The notes under the pieces: model-generated
The model's database searches: none
What the model was told of the DNA's origin: nothing
What the model saw: only the letters and a program-made list of their open reading frames with translations
Made by a program: the position numbers and the translations under genes
Part shown: positions 26,996 through 35,296 of the stretch, piece after piece
How the letters are laid out: each line of letters starts with the position of its first letter
How positions within the stretch are numbered: position 1 is the first letter of the stretch
Source of the DNA: Aeromicrobium panaciterrae
GTDB lineage: Bacteria; Actinomycetota; Actinomycetes; Propionibacteriales; Nocardioidaceae
Reading direction: 5' to 3'
NCBI RefSeq assembly: GCF_031457275.1
Contig: NZ_JAVDWH010000001.1
Coordinates: 744,001-808,000, forward strand
DNA length: 64,000 nt

Positions 26996-27844
26996 ATGAG
27001 CCGCGAATCCGCGCTCGTCACAGCTGACTGGGTCGAAGAGCACCTCTCCGACTCCAACGTCGTTCTCATCGAGGTCGACGAAGACGCTGACGCCTACGAC
27101 AAGGGTCACATCGCCGGAGCAGTCAAGATCGACTGGCGCAAGGACCTGCAGGATGGCGTCCGCCACGACTTCATCGACGGCGATCGCCTCGGCGCGCTGC
27201 TGTCGTCCAAGGGCATCAGCAATGACGACACCGTCGTCTTCTACGGCGGCAACAACAACTGGTTCGCCGCCTACGCTTACTGGTACCTCAAGTACTACGG
27301 CCACGAGAACCTTCGTCTCCTCGACGGCGGTCGCAAGAAGTGGGAGCTCGACAGCCGTGAGTTGACGACCGAGGTCGCCGAGCGTCCCGCGACGACGTAC
27401 GTCGCCAAGGCGCCCAACGCTGACATTCGTGCGTTCCGCGACGAGGTCATCGCTGCCATCGGCACCAAGAACCTCATCGACGTACGCAGCCCTGACGAGT
27501 ACGCCGGGCGCCTCCTCGCTCCGGCGCACCTGCCGCAGGAGCAGGCTCAGATCGGCGGTCACATCCCGACTGCCGGCAACGTGCCGTGGAGCAAGGCTGC
27601 CAACGACGACGGCACCTTCCGCAGCGACGAAGAGCTCAAGGAGCTCTACGCCGAAGCCGGTCTCGACGACGCCAAGGACACCATTGCCTACTGCCGCATC
27701 GGCGAGCGCAGCTCGCACACGTGGTTCGTACTCAAGGAGATCCTGGGTCACGAGAACGTCAAGAACTACGACGGATCGTGGACCGAATACGGCGCTCTGC
27801 GCGCTGTGCCTGTCGCCCTCGGCGACGAGCCGGGTGTCGCCTGA
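26996..27844 (+). CDS. Thiosulfate sulfurtransferase (two-domain rhodanese)
   Basis: This 282-residue enzyme has two rhodanese domains. The N-terminal domain is inactive-type, and the C-terminal domain has the active-site loop YCRIGERSSHTWF with the catalytic Cys. The CRIGERSSH loop matches the actinobacterial CysA/SseA group, annotated as thiosulfate or 3-mercaptopyruvate sulfurtransferase. A strong GGAGG precedes the ATG. It is coupled to sseC by a TGATG overlap and is probably controlled by the Cys-rich leader. Confidence 0.94.
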   Translation: MSRESALVTADWVEEHLSDSNVVLIEVDEDADAYDKGHIAGAVKIDWRKDLQDGVRHDFIDGDRLGALLSSKGISNDDTVVFYGGNNNWFAAYAYWYLKYYGHENLRLLDGGRKKWELDSRELTTEVAERPATTYVAKAPNADIRAFRDEVIAAIGTKNLIDVRSPDEYAGRLLAPAHLPQEQAQIGGHIPTAGNVPWSKAANDDGTFRSDEELKELYAEAGLDDAKDTIAYCRIGERSSHTWFVLKEILGHENVKNYDGSWTEYGALRAVPVALGDEPGVA

Positions 27845-28140
27845 TGTGCGGCGCGATCCGAGGCGGACCGAGCCTCGAAGGCGTTGACGTCGCCAACGAA
27901 GCCGTCATCCAGGGTGTCGTCACGCGTGACGGCGAGCCCGTCGGCAACGCGTACGTTCGTCTGCTCGACCGTACGGGCGAGTTCACCGCTGAGGTTCCGA
28001 CCTCCGCCACGGGTCAGTTCCGGTTCTTTGCCGGCCCGGGTGACTGGACGCTCCGCACGCTTGCCCCGAAGTCAGTCTCGGTCGACAACGCCGTGACCGC
28101 TGCCAAGGGCATCGTCGCAGAGGTGCTTGTCGCCGTCTGA
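27844..28140 (+). CDS. sseC: DUF1416 protein, SseC family
   Basis: This 98-residue protein has an N-terminal MCGAIRGGPSLEGVDVA segment containing a Cys and a transthyretin-like beta-sandwich body (VIQGVVTRDGEPVGNAYVRL). SseC proteins always follow the CysA-type sulfurtransferase in actinobacteria and probably act with it, but the biochemical role is not established. Its ATG overlaps the sulfurtransferase stop by one base. A hairpin terminator follows. Confidence 0.92.
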   Translation: MCGAIRGGPSLEGVDVANEAVIQGVVTRDGEPVGNAYVRLLDRTGEFTAEVPTSATGQFRFFAGPGDWTLRTLAPKSVSVDNAVTAAKGIVAEVLVAV

Positions 28141-28161
28141 TCGTTTGTAGCTAGTCCAGGG

Positions 28162-28192
28162 ACGCCCTTTCCACCGTGTGTGGGGAGGGCGT
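28162..28192. terminator. Hairpin between convergent sseC and epimerase genes
   Basis: The stem ACGCCCT/AGGGCGT (7 bp) lies between the sseC stop and the convergent epimerase stop. It is palindromic, so it can act for both strands. Confidence 0.65.
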
Positions 28193-28212
28193 TCGCTGGT
28201 TCCTGCGCAGCT

Positions 28213-29154
28213 TCAGTCGAGAGGCTGGTTCGATGCCAGCCACGCCGCCGTCGCCTTGAGCCCTTCGGGCAGCGGCACTGGCTGCAGCTCGGGGAACAGC
28301 TCTCGGATGCGCTTCCCGTCGGACTGTGACGCTCGGACGTCCCCAGGTCGAAGTGGTGTGTGTTCGACCGTGAGCTGACGACCCAGAATCGACTCGATCT
28401 CACTGACCAGCTCAAGAAGAGTGGTGTTGGTGCCGAAGGCGAGGTTGATCGGTTGGTCGAAGTGAAGCGACTTCTCCAGCGACAGCGCGATGGCGTCGCA
28501 GACGGATGCCACATACGTGAAGTCGCGAGACTGGAGTCCGTCGCCGTGAATCGTGAGTCGCTCTCCATGAAGAGCGGCGTCGAGGAATCGAGGAATGACC
28601 GCCGCATAGTCGTGGTCGGGCTGTTGGCGAGGTCCGTAGACGTTGAAGAAACGCAGCGCCAACGTCTTGATGCCGTACGAGTGGCCGTACGCGATCGCAT
28701 ACGACTCGGTGGCGAGCTTGCTAGCCGCATACGGACTCATGGGTCTCGTCCAGTCGAACTCTGACTTCGGCATGGCTTCATTGCTGCCGTAGACCGAGCT
28801 GGATGACGCCACGATCACCTGGTTGACGTTGGCGAGCCGCGCGGCTTCGAGGACGTTGAGAGTGCCGGTCGCATTGGCGTCGTGAGCGCGACGTGGATGC
28901 TCGACGGAAAGTGCGACGCTGCCGATGGCCGCGAGATGTACGACCGCGTCGACGCCATCGACAGCCTCAGCAAGCTGGTCCATCGAAAGGATTGACCCTT
29001 CGAGGAACGTGACGTCAAGCCCCTGAAGATTGTCTTTGCGGCCAGTTGTCAGGTCGTCGAGAACGACGATCTCGGTGGAGGGATCCCGCGAGATCAGGGT
29101 CTCGACAAGGTTGGATCCGATGAAGCCCGCCCCGCCGGTGATGAGAACCTTCAT
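28213..29154 (-). CDS. NAD-dependent sugar epimerase/dehydratase (GalE/Gne-like)
   Basis: This 313-residue extended SDR enzyme has the NAD motif TGGAGFIGSNL at the N-terminus, the catalytic Ser region VASSSSVYGSNE and YAASKLATE as YxxxK. It likely interconverts UDP-sugars (C4 epimerisation) or acts on a related nucleotide sugar. The start is the ATG at 29154 (MKVLITGG), which overlaps the preceding stop as ATGA. As the last gene of the pgl-like operon it may supply or modify a donor for cluster B. Confidence 0.9.
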   Translation of the reverse strand: MKVLITGGAGFIGSNLVETLISRDPSTEIVVLDDLTTGRKDNLQGLDVTFLEGSILSMDQLAEAVDGVDAVVHLAAIGSVALSVEHPRRAHDANATGTLNVLEAARLANVNQVIVASSSSVYGSNEAMPKSEFDWTRPMSPYAASKLATESYAIAYGHSYGIKTLALRFFNVYGPRQQPDHDYAAVIPRFLDAALHGERLTIHGDGLQSRDFTYVASVCDAIALSLEKSLHFDQPINLAFGTNTTLLELVSEIESILGRQLTVEHTPLRPGDVRASQSDGKRIRELFPELQPVPLPEGLKATAAWLASNQPLD

Positions 29155-29789
29155 CGCGCCGGAACCCCCTTGACGGTCACGTTGGTGGGTACATCGTGCA
29201 CGACACACGCTGCGGCACCGACGGTCGCGTGCGCCCCCACCCGTATCTCCTGGATGAGTGTGGAGTTGGTGCCGAGTTCGACACCGGTGCCGATATGGCA
29301 GCTTCCTGAGATGACGGCGGCCGGATGCACTGTCACGAAGTCCTCCAGGACGGAGTCGTGGCCGACGTGGGAGCCGCGGTCCAGATGTACGTGAGAACCC
29401 AGCGTGACGTCGGACCCCACCGCGACGAAAGCGCAGATCACGGAGCCGGGGGCAATCATGGAGTTGGCGCCGATCACGGCCGTCGGGTGGACCAGCGTGG
29501 CTGGGACCATCCCTGCTTCACCAGCAAGGGCAGCGAGTCTTTGACGTGTGGTGGGGTTGCCTACGCCAATCACACAGTGGGCACCGGGAGCGTAGTCACC
29601 GATTCCGCTGAGTGGGCCGAGAATCTGACTTCCTCGCCGACCCACGCGCGCCACGTTTTCCTCGGTGGGCGAGTCGTCGACGAAGCCGACCACGTTCCAT
29701 GTCGGACTGACCGCGTTGATGGCGTCGACAACATCGGCCGCCTCGCGTCCAAAGCCACCTGATCCCACGATGACCAGATCGAGTGTCAT
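29151..29789 (-). CDS. Sugar O/N-acetyltransferase, NeuD/PglD family
   Basis: This 212-residue protein has an N-terminal Rossmann-like domain (LVIVGSGGFGREAADVVDA) and a C-terminal left-handed beta-helix (VICAFVAVGSDVTLGSHVHL, GSHVGHDSVLEDFVTVHP). The catalytic His lies in the VGHD segment. PglD acetylates the C4 amino group of UDP-4-amino sugar in bacillosamine synthesis; NeuD relatives act on sialic acid. With dehydratase, aminotransferase and PglC-like genes beside it, a PglD role is favoured. Confidence 0.87.
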   Translation of the reverse strand: MTLDLVIVGSGGFGREAADVVDAINAVSPTWNVVGFVDDSPTEENVARVGRRGSQILGPLSGIGDYAPGAHCVIGVGNPTTRQRLAALAGEAGMVPATLVHPTAVIGANSMIAPGSVICAFVAVGSDVTLGSHVHLDRGSHVGHDSVLEDFVTVHPAAVISGSCHIGTGVELGTNSTLIQEIRVGAHATVGAAACVVHDVPTNVTVKGVPAR

Positions 29790-30394
29790 GGGCGCTCACC
29801 TTCAAATGGTGCGCTGGTGACGCCGCCGCCGTAGGCAGGCCCCTCGCGCCGGAACAACACTCCGATGGTCTTCAACAGAATCGACAGGTCGAGCTTCAGG
29901 CTCTGAGAGTCGACATAGCGGACGTCGAGGTCGAACCTCTCGGCCCAAGACAACGTGTTGCGCCCACCGACCTGCGTCAGGCCCGTGATGCCCGGAAGTA
30001 CTTCCTCGCGTCGCCGTTGATCTGGCGTGTATTGGACGGAGTACTCAGTTGGCAGAGGCCGCGGCCCGACAATCGACATATCGCCCTTGAGCACATTGAA
30101 AAGCGTAGGGAGCTCATCCAGGCTCGAGCCGCGCAGCAGGGCGCCAAGCCGGGTCAGTCGATTGGCGTCATCGAAACCGGCGCTGGCGCCAACCGGTGCG
30201 GGCAGCATGGTGCGGAACTTGATCATGGTGAATGGAGCGCCGCCGATCCCTGCGCGCTCTTGACGGAACAGCACCGGCGTCCCCATGCGAGCCCAGATCA
30301 GCAACGCGATGATGGCCTGGATGGGCAACGAGAGCACGAGCGCGACCGTGGAAAGGGACAGGTCGAGGACTCGCTTGGTGAGATGGGGACGCAT
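29786..30394 (-). CDS. Phosphoglycosyltransferase, small PglC-type sugar transferase
   Basis: This 202-residue monotopic membrane enzyme moves phospho-sugar from a UDP-sugar to undecaprenyl phosphate, starting a repeat unit. One N-terminal hydrophobic segment (about 11-34) is followed by VLFRQERAGIGGAPFTMIKFRTM region residues and the catalytic Asp-Glu pair in SSLDELPTLFNVLKGDMSIVG. GPRPLPTEY completes the family pattern. Length matches PglC rather than the larger WbaP type found at 43.2 kb. It overlaps neighbours at both ends. Confidence 0.93.
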   Translation of the reverse strand: MRPHLTKRVLDLSLSTVALVLSLPIQAIIALLIWARMGTPVLFRQERAGIGGAPFTMIKFRTMLPAPVGASAGFDDANRLTRLGALLRGSSLDELPTLFNVLKGDMSIVGPRPLPTEYSVQYTPDQRRREEVLPGITGLTQVGGRNTLSWAERFDLDVRYVDSQSLKLDLSILLKTIGVLFRREGPAYGGGVTSAPFEGERP

Positions 30395-31524
30395 CAGACC
30401 TCGCCCAGGAATTCGAGGATCGCGGTTGTCACTCGGGCGATGTCATCGGTGCTGAGCGATGACCCGCTGGGCAAGGAGAGTCCCGATTCGAAGAGGGTCT
30501 CCGCTGCGCCGTTGATGTTTTGGGGTGATCCGGCGAAAGCGGGCTGGAGGTGCAAGGGCTTCCACAACGGCCGACTCTCGATGTCCTCTGCCTCGAGAGC
30601 CTTCCGCAGCTGCTCGGTCGGCCACCCCGTCACATTGCTGTCGACCAGGATTGCTGTGAGCCAGCAGTTGTCCTCGTCATCGCCCTCGCGCTGGAAGATC
30701 TCGACGCCCGGGACAGTGTCAAAGAGCGATACGTACGTCTCGCGGACGGCTCGTCGACGAGTGAGCATCTCGTCGAGTCGTGCCAGTTGAGCCCGACCGA
30801 GTCCGGCGAGCAGGTTGGAGAGTCGGTAGTTGTAACCGATCTCGCGGTGCTCGTAGTGGACTGCTGGCTCTCGTGCCTGAGCTGACAGGAAGCGCAGTCG
30901 GTCGGCGAGGTCGGGGTCGCGGGTCAGAACCATCCCGCCGCCGGATGTCGTCATGATCTTGTTGCCGTTGAACGACAGCACTGCGGCGTCTCCGAACGAT
31001 CCGGCGAGGGTGTCGCCTGACCGCGCGCCCATCGATTCAGCGGAGTCGGACAGGATCTTGAGTCCGTGTTTGGCGGCGATTGCGGCGATGGCGTCGTAGT
31101 CGGCGCATTTGCCCAGGATGTCCACGGGCACGATGGCTGGCACGTTCTTGCCTTCGTCGCGCAGTCGCTGGATCGTCTGGTCGAGTAGTTCGGGGTCGAT
31201 GTTGCCGGTCGACGGGACGCAGTCGACGAACACCGGGGTAGCGCCCGTGTATGCGATCGCATTGGCGGTCGCTGCGAAGGTGAGCGCTGCCGTCGGGACG
31301 AAGTCGCCGGGACCGACGCCCCACGCGACGAGCACGAGGTGGAGGGCCGCCGTGCCGGAACTGAGAGCAACGGCGTGCTCCATGCCAAGGCGGTCGGCCA
31401 TTTCGCGTTCGAAGGAGTCGACGTCTGGACCTGTCGGCGCAACCCAACCCGATCGGATGGCGTCCACGACGTGACGCTCCTCAAGTGGACTGACGTCCGG
31501 GCTTGAGAGGTGGATACGAGTCAC
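30394..31524 (-). CDS. DegT/DnrJ/EryC1-family sugar aminotransferase (PglE-like)
   Basis: This 376-residue PLP enzyme has the N-terminal SPLEERHVVDAIRSGWVAPTG segment, cofactor residues in ALSSGTAALHLVL and SDSAESMGA, and the Schiff-base Lys in LSFNGNKIMTTSGGGM. It aminates the 4-keto group of a UDP-keto sugar made by the adjacent dehydratase. Its stop shares one base with the PglC-like start (TGATG), and its ATG overlaps the dehydratase stop (ATGA). The product is probably UDP-4-amino-4,6-dideoxy-GlcNAc. Confidence 0.9.
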   Translation of the reverse strand: MTRIHLSSPDVSPLEERHVVDAIRSGWVAPTGPDVDSFEREMADRLGMEHAVALSSGTAALHLVLVAWGVGPGDFVPTAALTFAATANAIAYTGATPVFVDCVPSTGNIDPELLDQTIQRLRDEGKNVPAIVPVDILGKCADYDAIAAIAAKHGLKILSDSAESMGARSGDTLAGSFGDAAVLSFNGNKIMTTSGGGMVLTRDPDLADRLRFLSAQAREPAVHYEHREIGYNYRLSNLLAGLGRAQLARLDEMLTRRRAVRETYVSLFDTVPGVEIFQREGDDEDNCWLTAILVDSNVTGWPTEQLRKALEAEDIESRPLWKPLHLQPAFAGSPQNINGAAETLFESGLSLPSGSSLSTDDIARVTTAILEFLGEV

Positions 31525-33386
31525 GGGCGGACCTTGGTCTGATCGGGCATCGCCAGTTGTGCCGACATCGCCGCGATTGAGTCAACGGCTGCCCTGTTGT
31601 CCATGTCGAGGCGAAGGTCCAGTGCTTCGGCCGCGGTGACTGGCGGGACGGAGACGTGCGAGACAAGAGGGTGAACAGGTCGGTCATCGACCTCACCGGA
31701 GCCGAACAGCTTCTCGTGCAGCTTCTCGCCTGGCTTCAGCCCGGTGAAAACGATGTTGACGGAGGTGTTGGACTGTTCGATCAAGCGCTCGGCGACTTCG
31801 ACGATCCGGACCGGGTCACCCATGTCGAGCACGAGTGCCTCACCGTTGCGACCGATCGCTGCCGCTTGGATCACGAGCTGGACTGCTTCATCCACTGTCA
31901 TGAAATAGCGGGTCACAGCGGGATCCGTCACGGTCACTGGACCGCCCAGCTGGATCTGTGCGGCAAACGTGCGCAGCACTGATCCGCTTGTACCGAGGAC
32001 GTTGCCGAACCGAACGCTGATGTAGATACCGGACGTTTTCGTGGCGAATCCAGCTGTCAATCGCTCGGCGATGCGCTTGGTGTAGCCCAGCACGTTGATC
32101 GGGTCGGCGGCCTTGTCAGTGGAGATGTTGACGAAACGTTCGACCGCGAACTCTGTCGATGCCTCGAGCACGTTGAGGGTGCCGAACACATTGGTCTTGA
32201 CCGCCTCGGAGGCCTGACCTTCGAGCAGGTTGACGTGCTTGAGCGCGGCCGCGTGGAACACGACCTGGGGTCGGTGGTCAGCAAACACTTGCCGCATACG
32301 TTCTCCGTCGCGGATGTCGGCAAGTACGACAGTGCGCGACTCGAGGTCGGCTCGTCCGTGCATCGACAGCAGTAGCGAGTGGAGTGCTGATTCGTCGCGA
32401 TCGAGTATGACCAGCGACTCGGGGCCGAACCGGACGATTTGCCGGCACAATTCGGAGCCGATGGAACCGCCAGCTCCCGTCACGAGCACGCGCATACCGC
32501 TGAGGTAGCCGGCGATCGAGGCTAGATCGGTCTGGATCTGGTGTCGACCCAGCAGATCCTCTGGCTCCAGGTCCCTGACGGCCGTGTGGTGGACGCCAGC
32601 AAGAAGCTCGCCCACGCTCGGCAGAACCTTGACGCTGAGACCCGCAACAACAGCGACATCGTTGATGCGGCTGATCGTCCCCGAACTGGCGCTGGGAATC
32701 GCGACGATGACGGTGTTTGCGCCGGTACGCGATGCGACTCGCGCGAGTTGGTCGGTGGTCCCGAGCACGTCGAGTCCTCGGTAGCGGAGGTGCTTCTTGT
32801 TCGAGTCGTCGTCGATGAAGCCGACTGGCTTCCATCGCTGTTCACGGTCTCGCTGCATGGACTGCACCAACTGGCGCCCCGCGTCTCCCGCGCCCACGAT
32901 GATCGCCGGTGTGGACACGGCGCCGGATGGGCCGGGCTTGCCCTGCGACATGAGCACCCGCCAGAGAGCTCGCGGCCAGGCGCACAGCACCAGGGCGATG
33001 AAGGTGGCGATGATGGTCGTTGATCGTGGGATGTACGGCGGCTCGCTGAGGACATTGAAGGCCGTCGCTGCGATGCTGGCCGCTACGAGAACACTCGCCA
33101 ACAAGAAGAGTTCTTCGAAGCTGCCGAACGCTCGCCGACCATGGTGGAGGCGCAGCATCCAGGCGATCAGGATGTGCGTCGAGATGGCCACGCTGCCGAC
33201 GAGCAGAACGCCGAAGAGCGGAATCGGTGTCCCGACCCCCTCCATGTTGATGCGCGGAGCCGTTGTCAGCGTTTCAAAGCGCAACGCAGTCGCAAAGTAG
33301 ATCGCTGCCATCCACCCGATCGAGTCGACCAGTATCAGGACGGGCAGGCGGTGACCGCGAAGCGCTACGAGAAAGCTGGCTCGCAC
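31521..33386 (-). CDS. Membrane-bound UDP-sugar 4,6-dehydratase (PglF/CapD-like)
   Basis: This 621-residue protein has four N-terminal membrane helices, a first nucleotide-binding domain (VGAGDAGRQLVQSM) and a catalytic SDR domain from about residue 295 (VTGAGGSIGSELCRQI). The active site STDKA followed by LGYTKR is the pattern of the PglF group of UDP-GlcNAc C6 dehydratases, where Thr-Asp-Lys replaces the usual catalytic Tyr arrangement. The GTG start is supported by GGAGGGGG at good spacing. It is the first gene of the cluster B operon. Confidence 0.92.
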   Translation of the reverse strand: MRASFLVALRGHRLPVLILVDSIGWMAAIYFATALRFETLTTAPRINMEGVGTPIPLFGVLLVGSVAISTHILIAWMLRLHHGRRAFGSFEELFLLASVLVAASIAATAFNVLSEPPYIPRSTTIIATFIALVLCAWPRALWRVLMSQGKPGPSGAVSTPAIIVGAGDAGRQLVQSMQRDREQRWKPVGFIDDDSNKKHLRYRGLDVLGTTDQLARVASRTGANTVIVAIPSASSGTISRINDVAVVAGLSVKVLPSVGELLAGVHHTAVRDLEPEDLLGRHQIQTDLASIAGYLSGMRVLVTGAGGSIGSELCRQIVRFGPESLVILDRDESALHSLLLSMHGRADLESRTVVLADIRDGERMRQVFADHRPQVVFHAAALKHVNLLEGQASEAVKTNVFGTLNVLEASTEFAVERFVNISTDKAADPINVLGYTKRIAERLTAGFATKTSGIYISVRFGNVLGTSGSVLRTFAAQIQLGGPVTVTDPAVTRYFMTVDEAVQLVIQAAAIGRNGEALVLDMGDPVRIVEVAERLIEQSNTSVNIVFTGLKPGEKLHEKLFGSGEVDDRPVHPLVSHVSVPPVTAAEALDLRLDMDNRAAVDSIAAMSAQLAMPDQTKVRP

Positions 33387-33489
33387 GCGACCCCCTCCGA
33401 ATTGCCTCGCGGGCCAGTGCGGCCCACCTTGACGGACTCTACCGACTTGGGTGGCTCGGCTGGACGCACTTGGGCAGGTCCGCCCTCGC

Positions 33490-33495
33490 TAACAT
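33490..33495 (+). promoter_or_regulatory. -10 element of Asp-box protein gene (leaderless)
   Basis: TAACAT lies five bases before the ATG at 33501, and no Shine-Dalgarno sequence is present. Confidence 0.45.
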
Positions 33496-33500
33496 GAGGC

Positions 33501-34430
33501 ATGTCGAGAAGAGGCTGGCTGGGCCAGCAAGCCAAACGCCGTGTGGCAATTGCAGGACTCAGCGCTCTCGTCATCGCGAACATCGCGTTGTTCGTCGTGC
33601 TGCAGCGAAACCTGCTGGCGGCCCCTGTAGCGCGAGGAGATCTTCCGACACCGTCATCGAGCAGTTCAGCTCCACCGACTGAGGCGAATGGCGCCGTCAC
33701 GCTCGTACAGTCGCAGCGTGGATACCTCGCCCGGGTGACGCGCGGTCAATGCACCGCTGACGGAAGGCCCCGCATTGACTTGTCGCTTGACGGGGGAGAG
33801 AAGTTCAGCGAAGTAGCGCTTCCCCTCCTCGGCTCCTCGGAAGGTTCGAATCCAGGGGACGCCCCGCAAACCGTACGTACGATCCTGTCGTTTCAAGCGG
33901 ACTCACCCACCGAATTCACGGTGGTGGCCAGCGACGACGAGTGCACGTCCCGGGGGTTTAAGACTGATGATGGAGGGCGGTCGTGGCAGAGGTCGAAGAT
34001 CGCCGACGAATGGTTTGTTGACGCCCCTGGAACGGGAGTGGTGTCCCCGGACGGAGCTACCGAGCCGGGATGTGCCGTGATCTCGCTGGCGCCGCTCAGC
34101 GATCGCAACGCCAAGGTGCTGTGCGACAACGATTTGGTGCTGGGCACGGACGACAACGGCCAGAGGTGGGTGACGCTCGGCAGCCTGGACGGCGTGACGG
34201 CCGGACTGTTCGGTGGCCTCTATGACGGATATGCCATTGCGCCTGGTGGGGCGTGCACTTCGCGTTTTTACGTCACGACTGATGCCGGAGGTGTCTGGAC
34301 CCCCGGCAAGTGCGTCAGCAAGGCCGAAGTGGTGACTTCGCTCGTCGGCTCAACCGCTCAGTTGTATGCCTTGGTCGGCGATAACGTGCTGACCAGCGTC
34401 GATCTCGGAAAGACTTGGAAGCGCGCTTGA
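33501..34430 (+). CDS. Membrane-anchored protein with Asp-box (BNR-like) repeats
   Basis: This 309-residue protein has one N-terminal membrane helix (about residues 15-34), so the body is extracytoplasmic. At least four segments match the Asp-box pattern S/T-x-D-x-G-x-x-W: TDDGGRSW, TDDNGQRW, TTDAGGVW and SVDLGKTW, plus a looser SLDGGEKF. Asp boxes mark beta-propeller proteins such as sialidases and YCF48-like factors. No sialidase catalytic residues are evident, so a binding or assembly role at the cell surface is more likely than hydrolysis. Confidence 0.8.
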   Translation: MSRRGWLGQQAKRRVAIAGLSALVIANIALFVVLQRNLLAAPVARGDLPTPSSSSSAPPTEANGAVTLVQSQRGYLARVTRGQCTADGRPRIDLSLDGGEKFSEVALPLLGSSEGSNPGDAPQTVRTILSFQADSPTEFTVVASDDECTSRGFKTDDGGRSWQRSKIADEWFVDAPGTGVVSPDGATEPGCAVISLAPLSDRNAKVLCDNDLVLGTDDNGQRWVTLGSLDGVTAGLFGGLYDGYAIAPGGACTSRFYVTTDAGGVWTPGKCVSKAEVVTSLVGSTAQLYALVGDNVLTSVDLGKTWKRA

Positions 34431-34508
34431 ACGCAGTCCGTATCAGATAGTGACCGGGAACACCCCTTGGTGACCGCAGGATCGCGTTTCTACGCTAGAG
34501 TTTTCCCA

Positions 34509-34533
34509 TAACGAACTGCACAGCAGGTCGTTA
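34509..34533 (+). promoter_or_regulatory. 25-base imperfect palindrome in the leader of the LPXTG gene
   Basis: TAACGA and TCGTTA pair, with CTGC/GCAG inside and a three-base loop. A likely -10 element (TAGAGT, 34495-34500) lies just upstream, so the palindrome falls at the start of a 5' leader of about 110 bases. Further short stems follow (ACATA/TATGT; GCGGT/ACCGC). It could be an operator or an RNA structure. It does not match a riboswitch class I know. Confidence 0.45.
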
Positions 34534-34620
34534 GCCAGAACATAACGTGATCTATGTAGGGAGTCACGGCGGTTTATCCACCGCTTGGACTCAACAAAAC
34601 TCGGACCTTTTGGAGTGCGG

Positions 34621-35208
34621 ATGATGAAGATCAGGCTGATTGCCGCCGCGGTGATCGCGGGAGCAGCGACCCTGCTCTCCGCCGGCTCGGCAAACGCGGG
34701 TTACTCAGATCCCCCGATCACGCTCACGCTCGACGACAACATTCTTGTCGGCGGCAACACGTTCAGCTACACGGCTGACTCCGGCTCGGTCGAGTGCGAC
34801 TGGACCATCACATACAACGACGGTCGCGCACCGGGCGAGCCCGCTGTGCAGCAGGGCAGCGGAACATCGTTCTCTGGCTCCTACAAGACCAAGGTCGTGA
34901 CCAAGAAGTTCAAGTCGCCGATCACCGCCACGTGCGAATACGACGACGGACAGACCGCGTCCACCGACGATGCGACCACCGCTCCTGCGTTCTACTCGAC
35001 CGGCAGCGGCGCCAGCACCCTTCAGGCTGCGATTCAGGAAGCCAGTGCATCTGCCACGGTCACCCTGCTTCCCCTCGGTGGCGATGACAGCGGTTCGCTG
35101 CCCGACACCGGTGGATCCAACCTGTCGCTGATCCTGCTCGGCGGCGGACTGGTTCTTGTTGGCGGTGGCGTCACCTACATGGCTCGCCGTCGTCAGTCGA
35201 GCCACTAA
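34621..35208 (+). CDS. LPXTG cell-wall-anchored surface protein
   Basis: This 195-residue secreted protein has an N-terminal signal peptide ending near ANA-GYS and a compact extracellular domain with two Cys (in SVECDWTI and TATCEYDD) that could form one disulfide. The C-terminus is a complete sorting signal: LPDTG, a hydrophobic helix (LSLILLGGGLVLVGGGVTYM) and the tail ARRRQSSH. A sortase should attach it to the wall; no sortase gene is in the window. GGAG lies about eight bases before the ATG at 34621. A perfect terminator follows. Function is unknown. Confidence 0.87.
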   Translation: MMKIRLIAAAVIAGAATLLSAGSANAGYSDPPITLTLDDNILVGGNTFSYTADSGSVECDWTITYNDGRAPGEPAVQQGSGTSFSGSYKTKVVTKKFKSPITATCEYDDGQTASTDDATTAPAFYSTGSGASTLQAAIQEASASATVTLLPLGGDDSGSLPDTGGSNLSLILLGGGLVLVGGGVTYMARRRQSSH

Positions 35209-35219
35209 GACTGGTACGT

Positions 35220-35264
35220 AGAATCGTGCACGTCCCGACTATCGGGACGTGCACGATTCTTTTT
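35220..35264 (+). terminator. Rho-independent terminator after the LPXTG gene
   Basis: A perfect 19-bp stem (35220-35238 with 35242-35260) has a three-base loop CTA and is followed by a run of T. It is the strongest terminator in the window and isolates the LPXTG gene from the DUF4012 gene. Confidence 0.93.
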
Positions 35265-35296
35265 ATGGTCGCCCGCGACAACCCGTTCGGAGTTCA

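Noticed and set aside
34501-34620. Known riboswitch (c-di-AMP, c-di-GMP or cobalamin type)
   Set aside because: The palindrome and small stems do not show the conserved core bases of those classes, so it is reported only as a structured leader.
35220-35264. Possible attachment site or regulatory palindrome
   Set aside because: The 19-bp stem, three-base loop and T-run directly after a stop codon are fully explained as a terminator.
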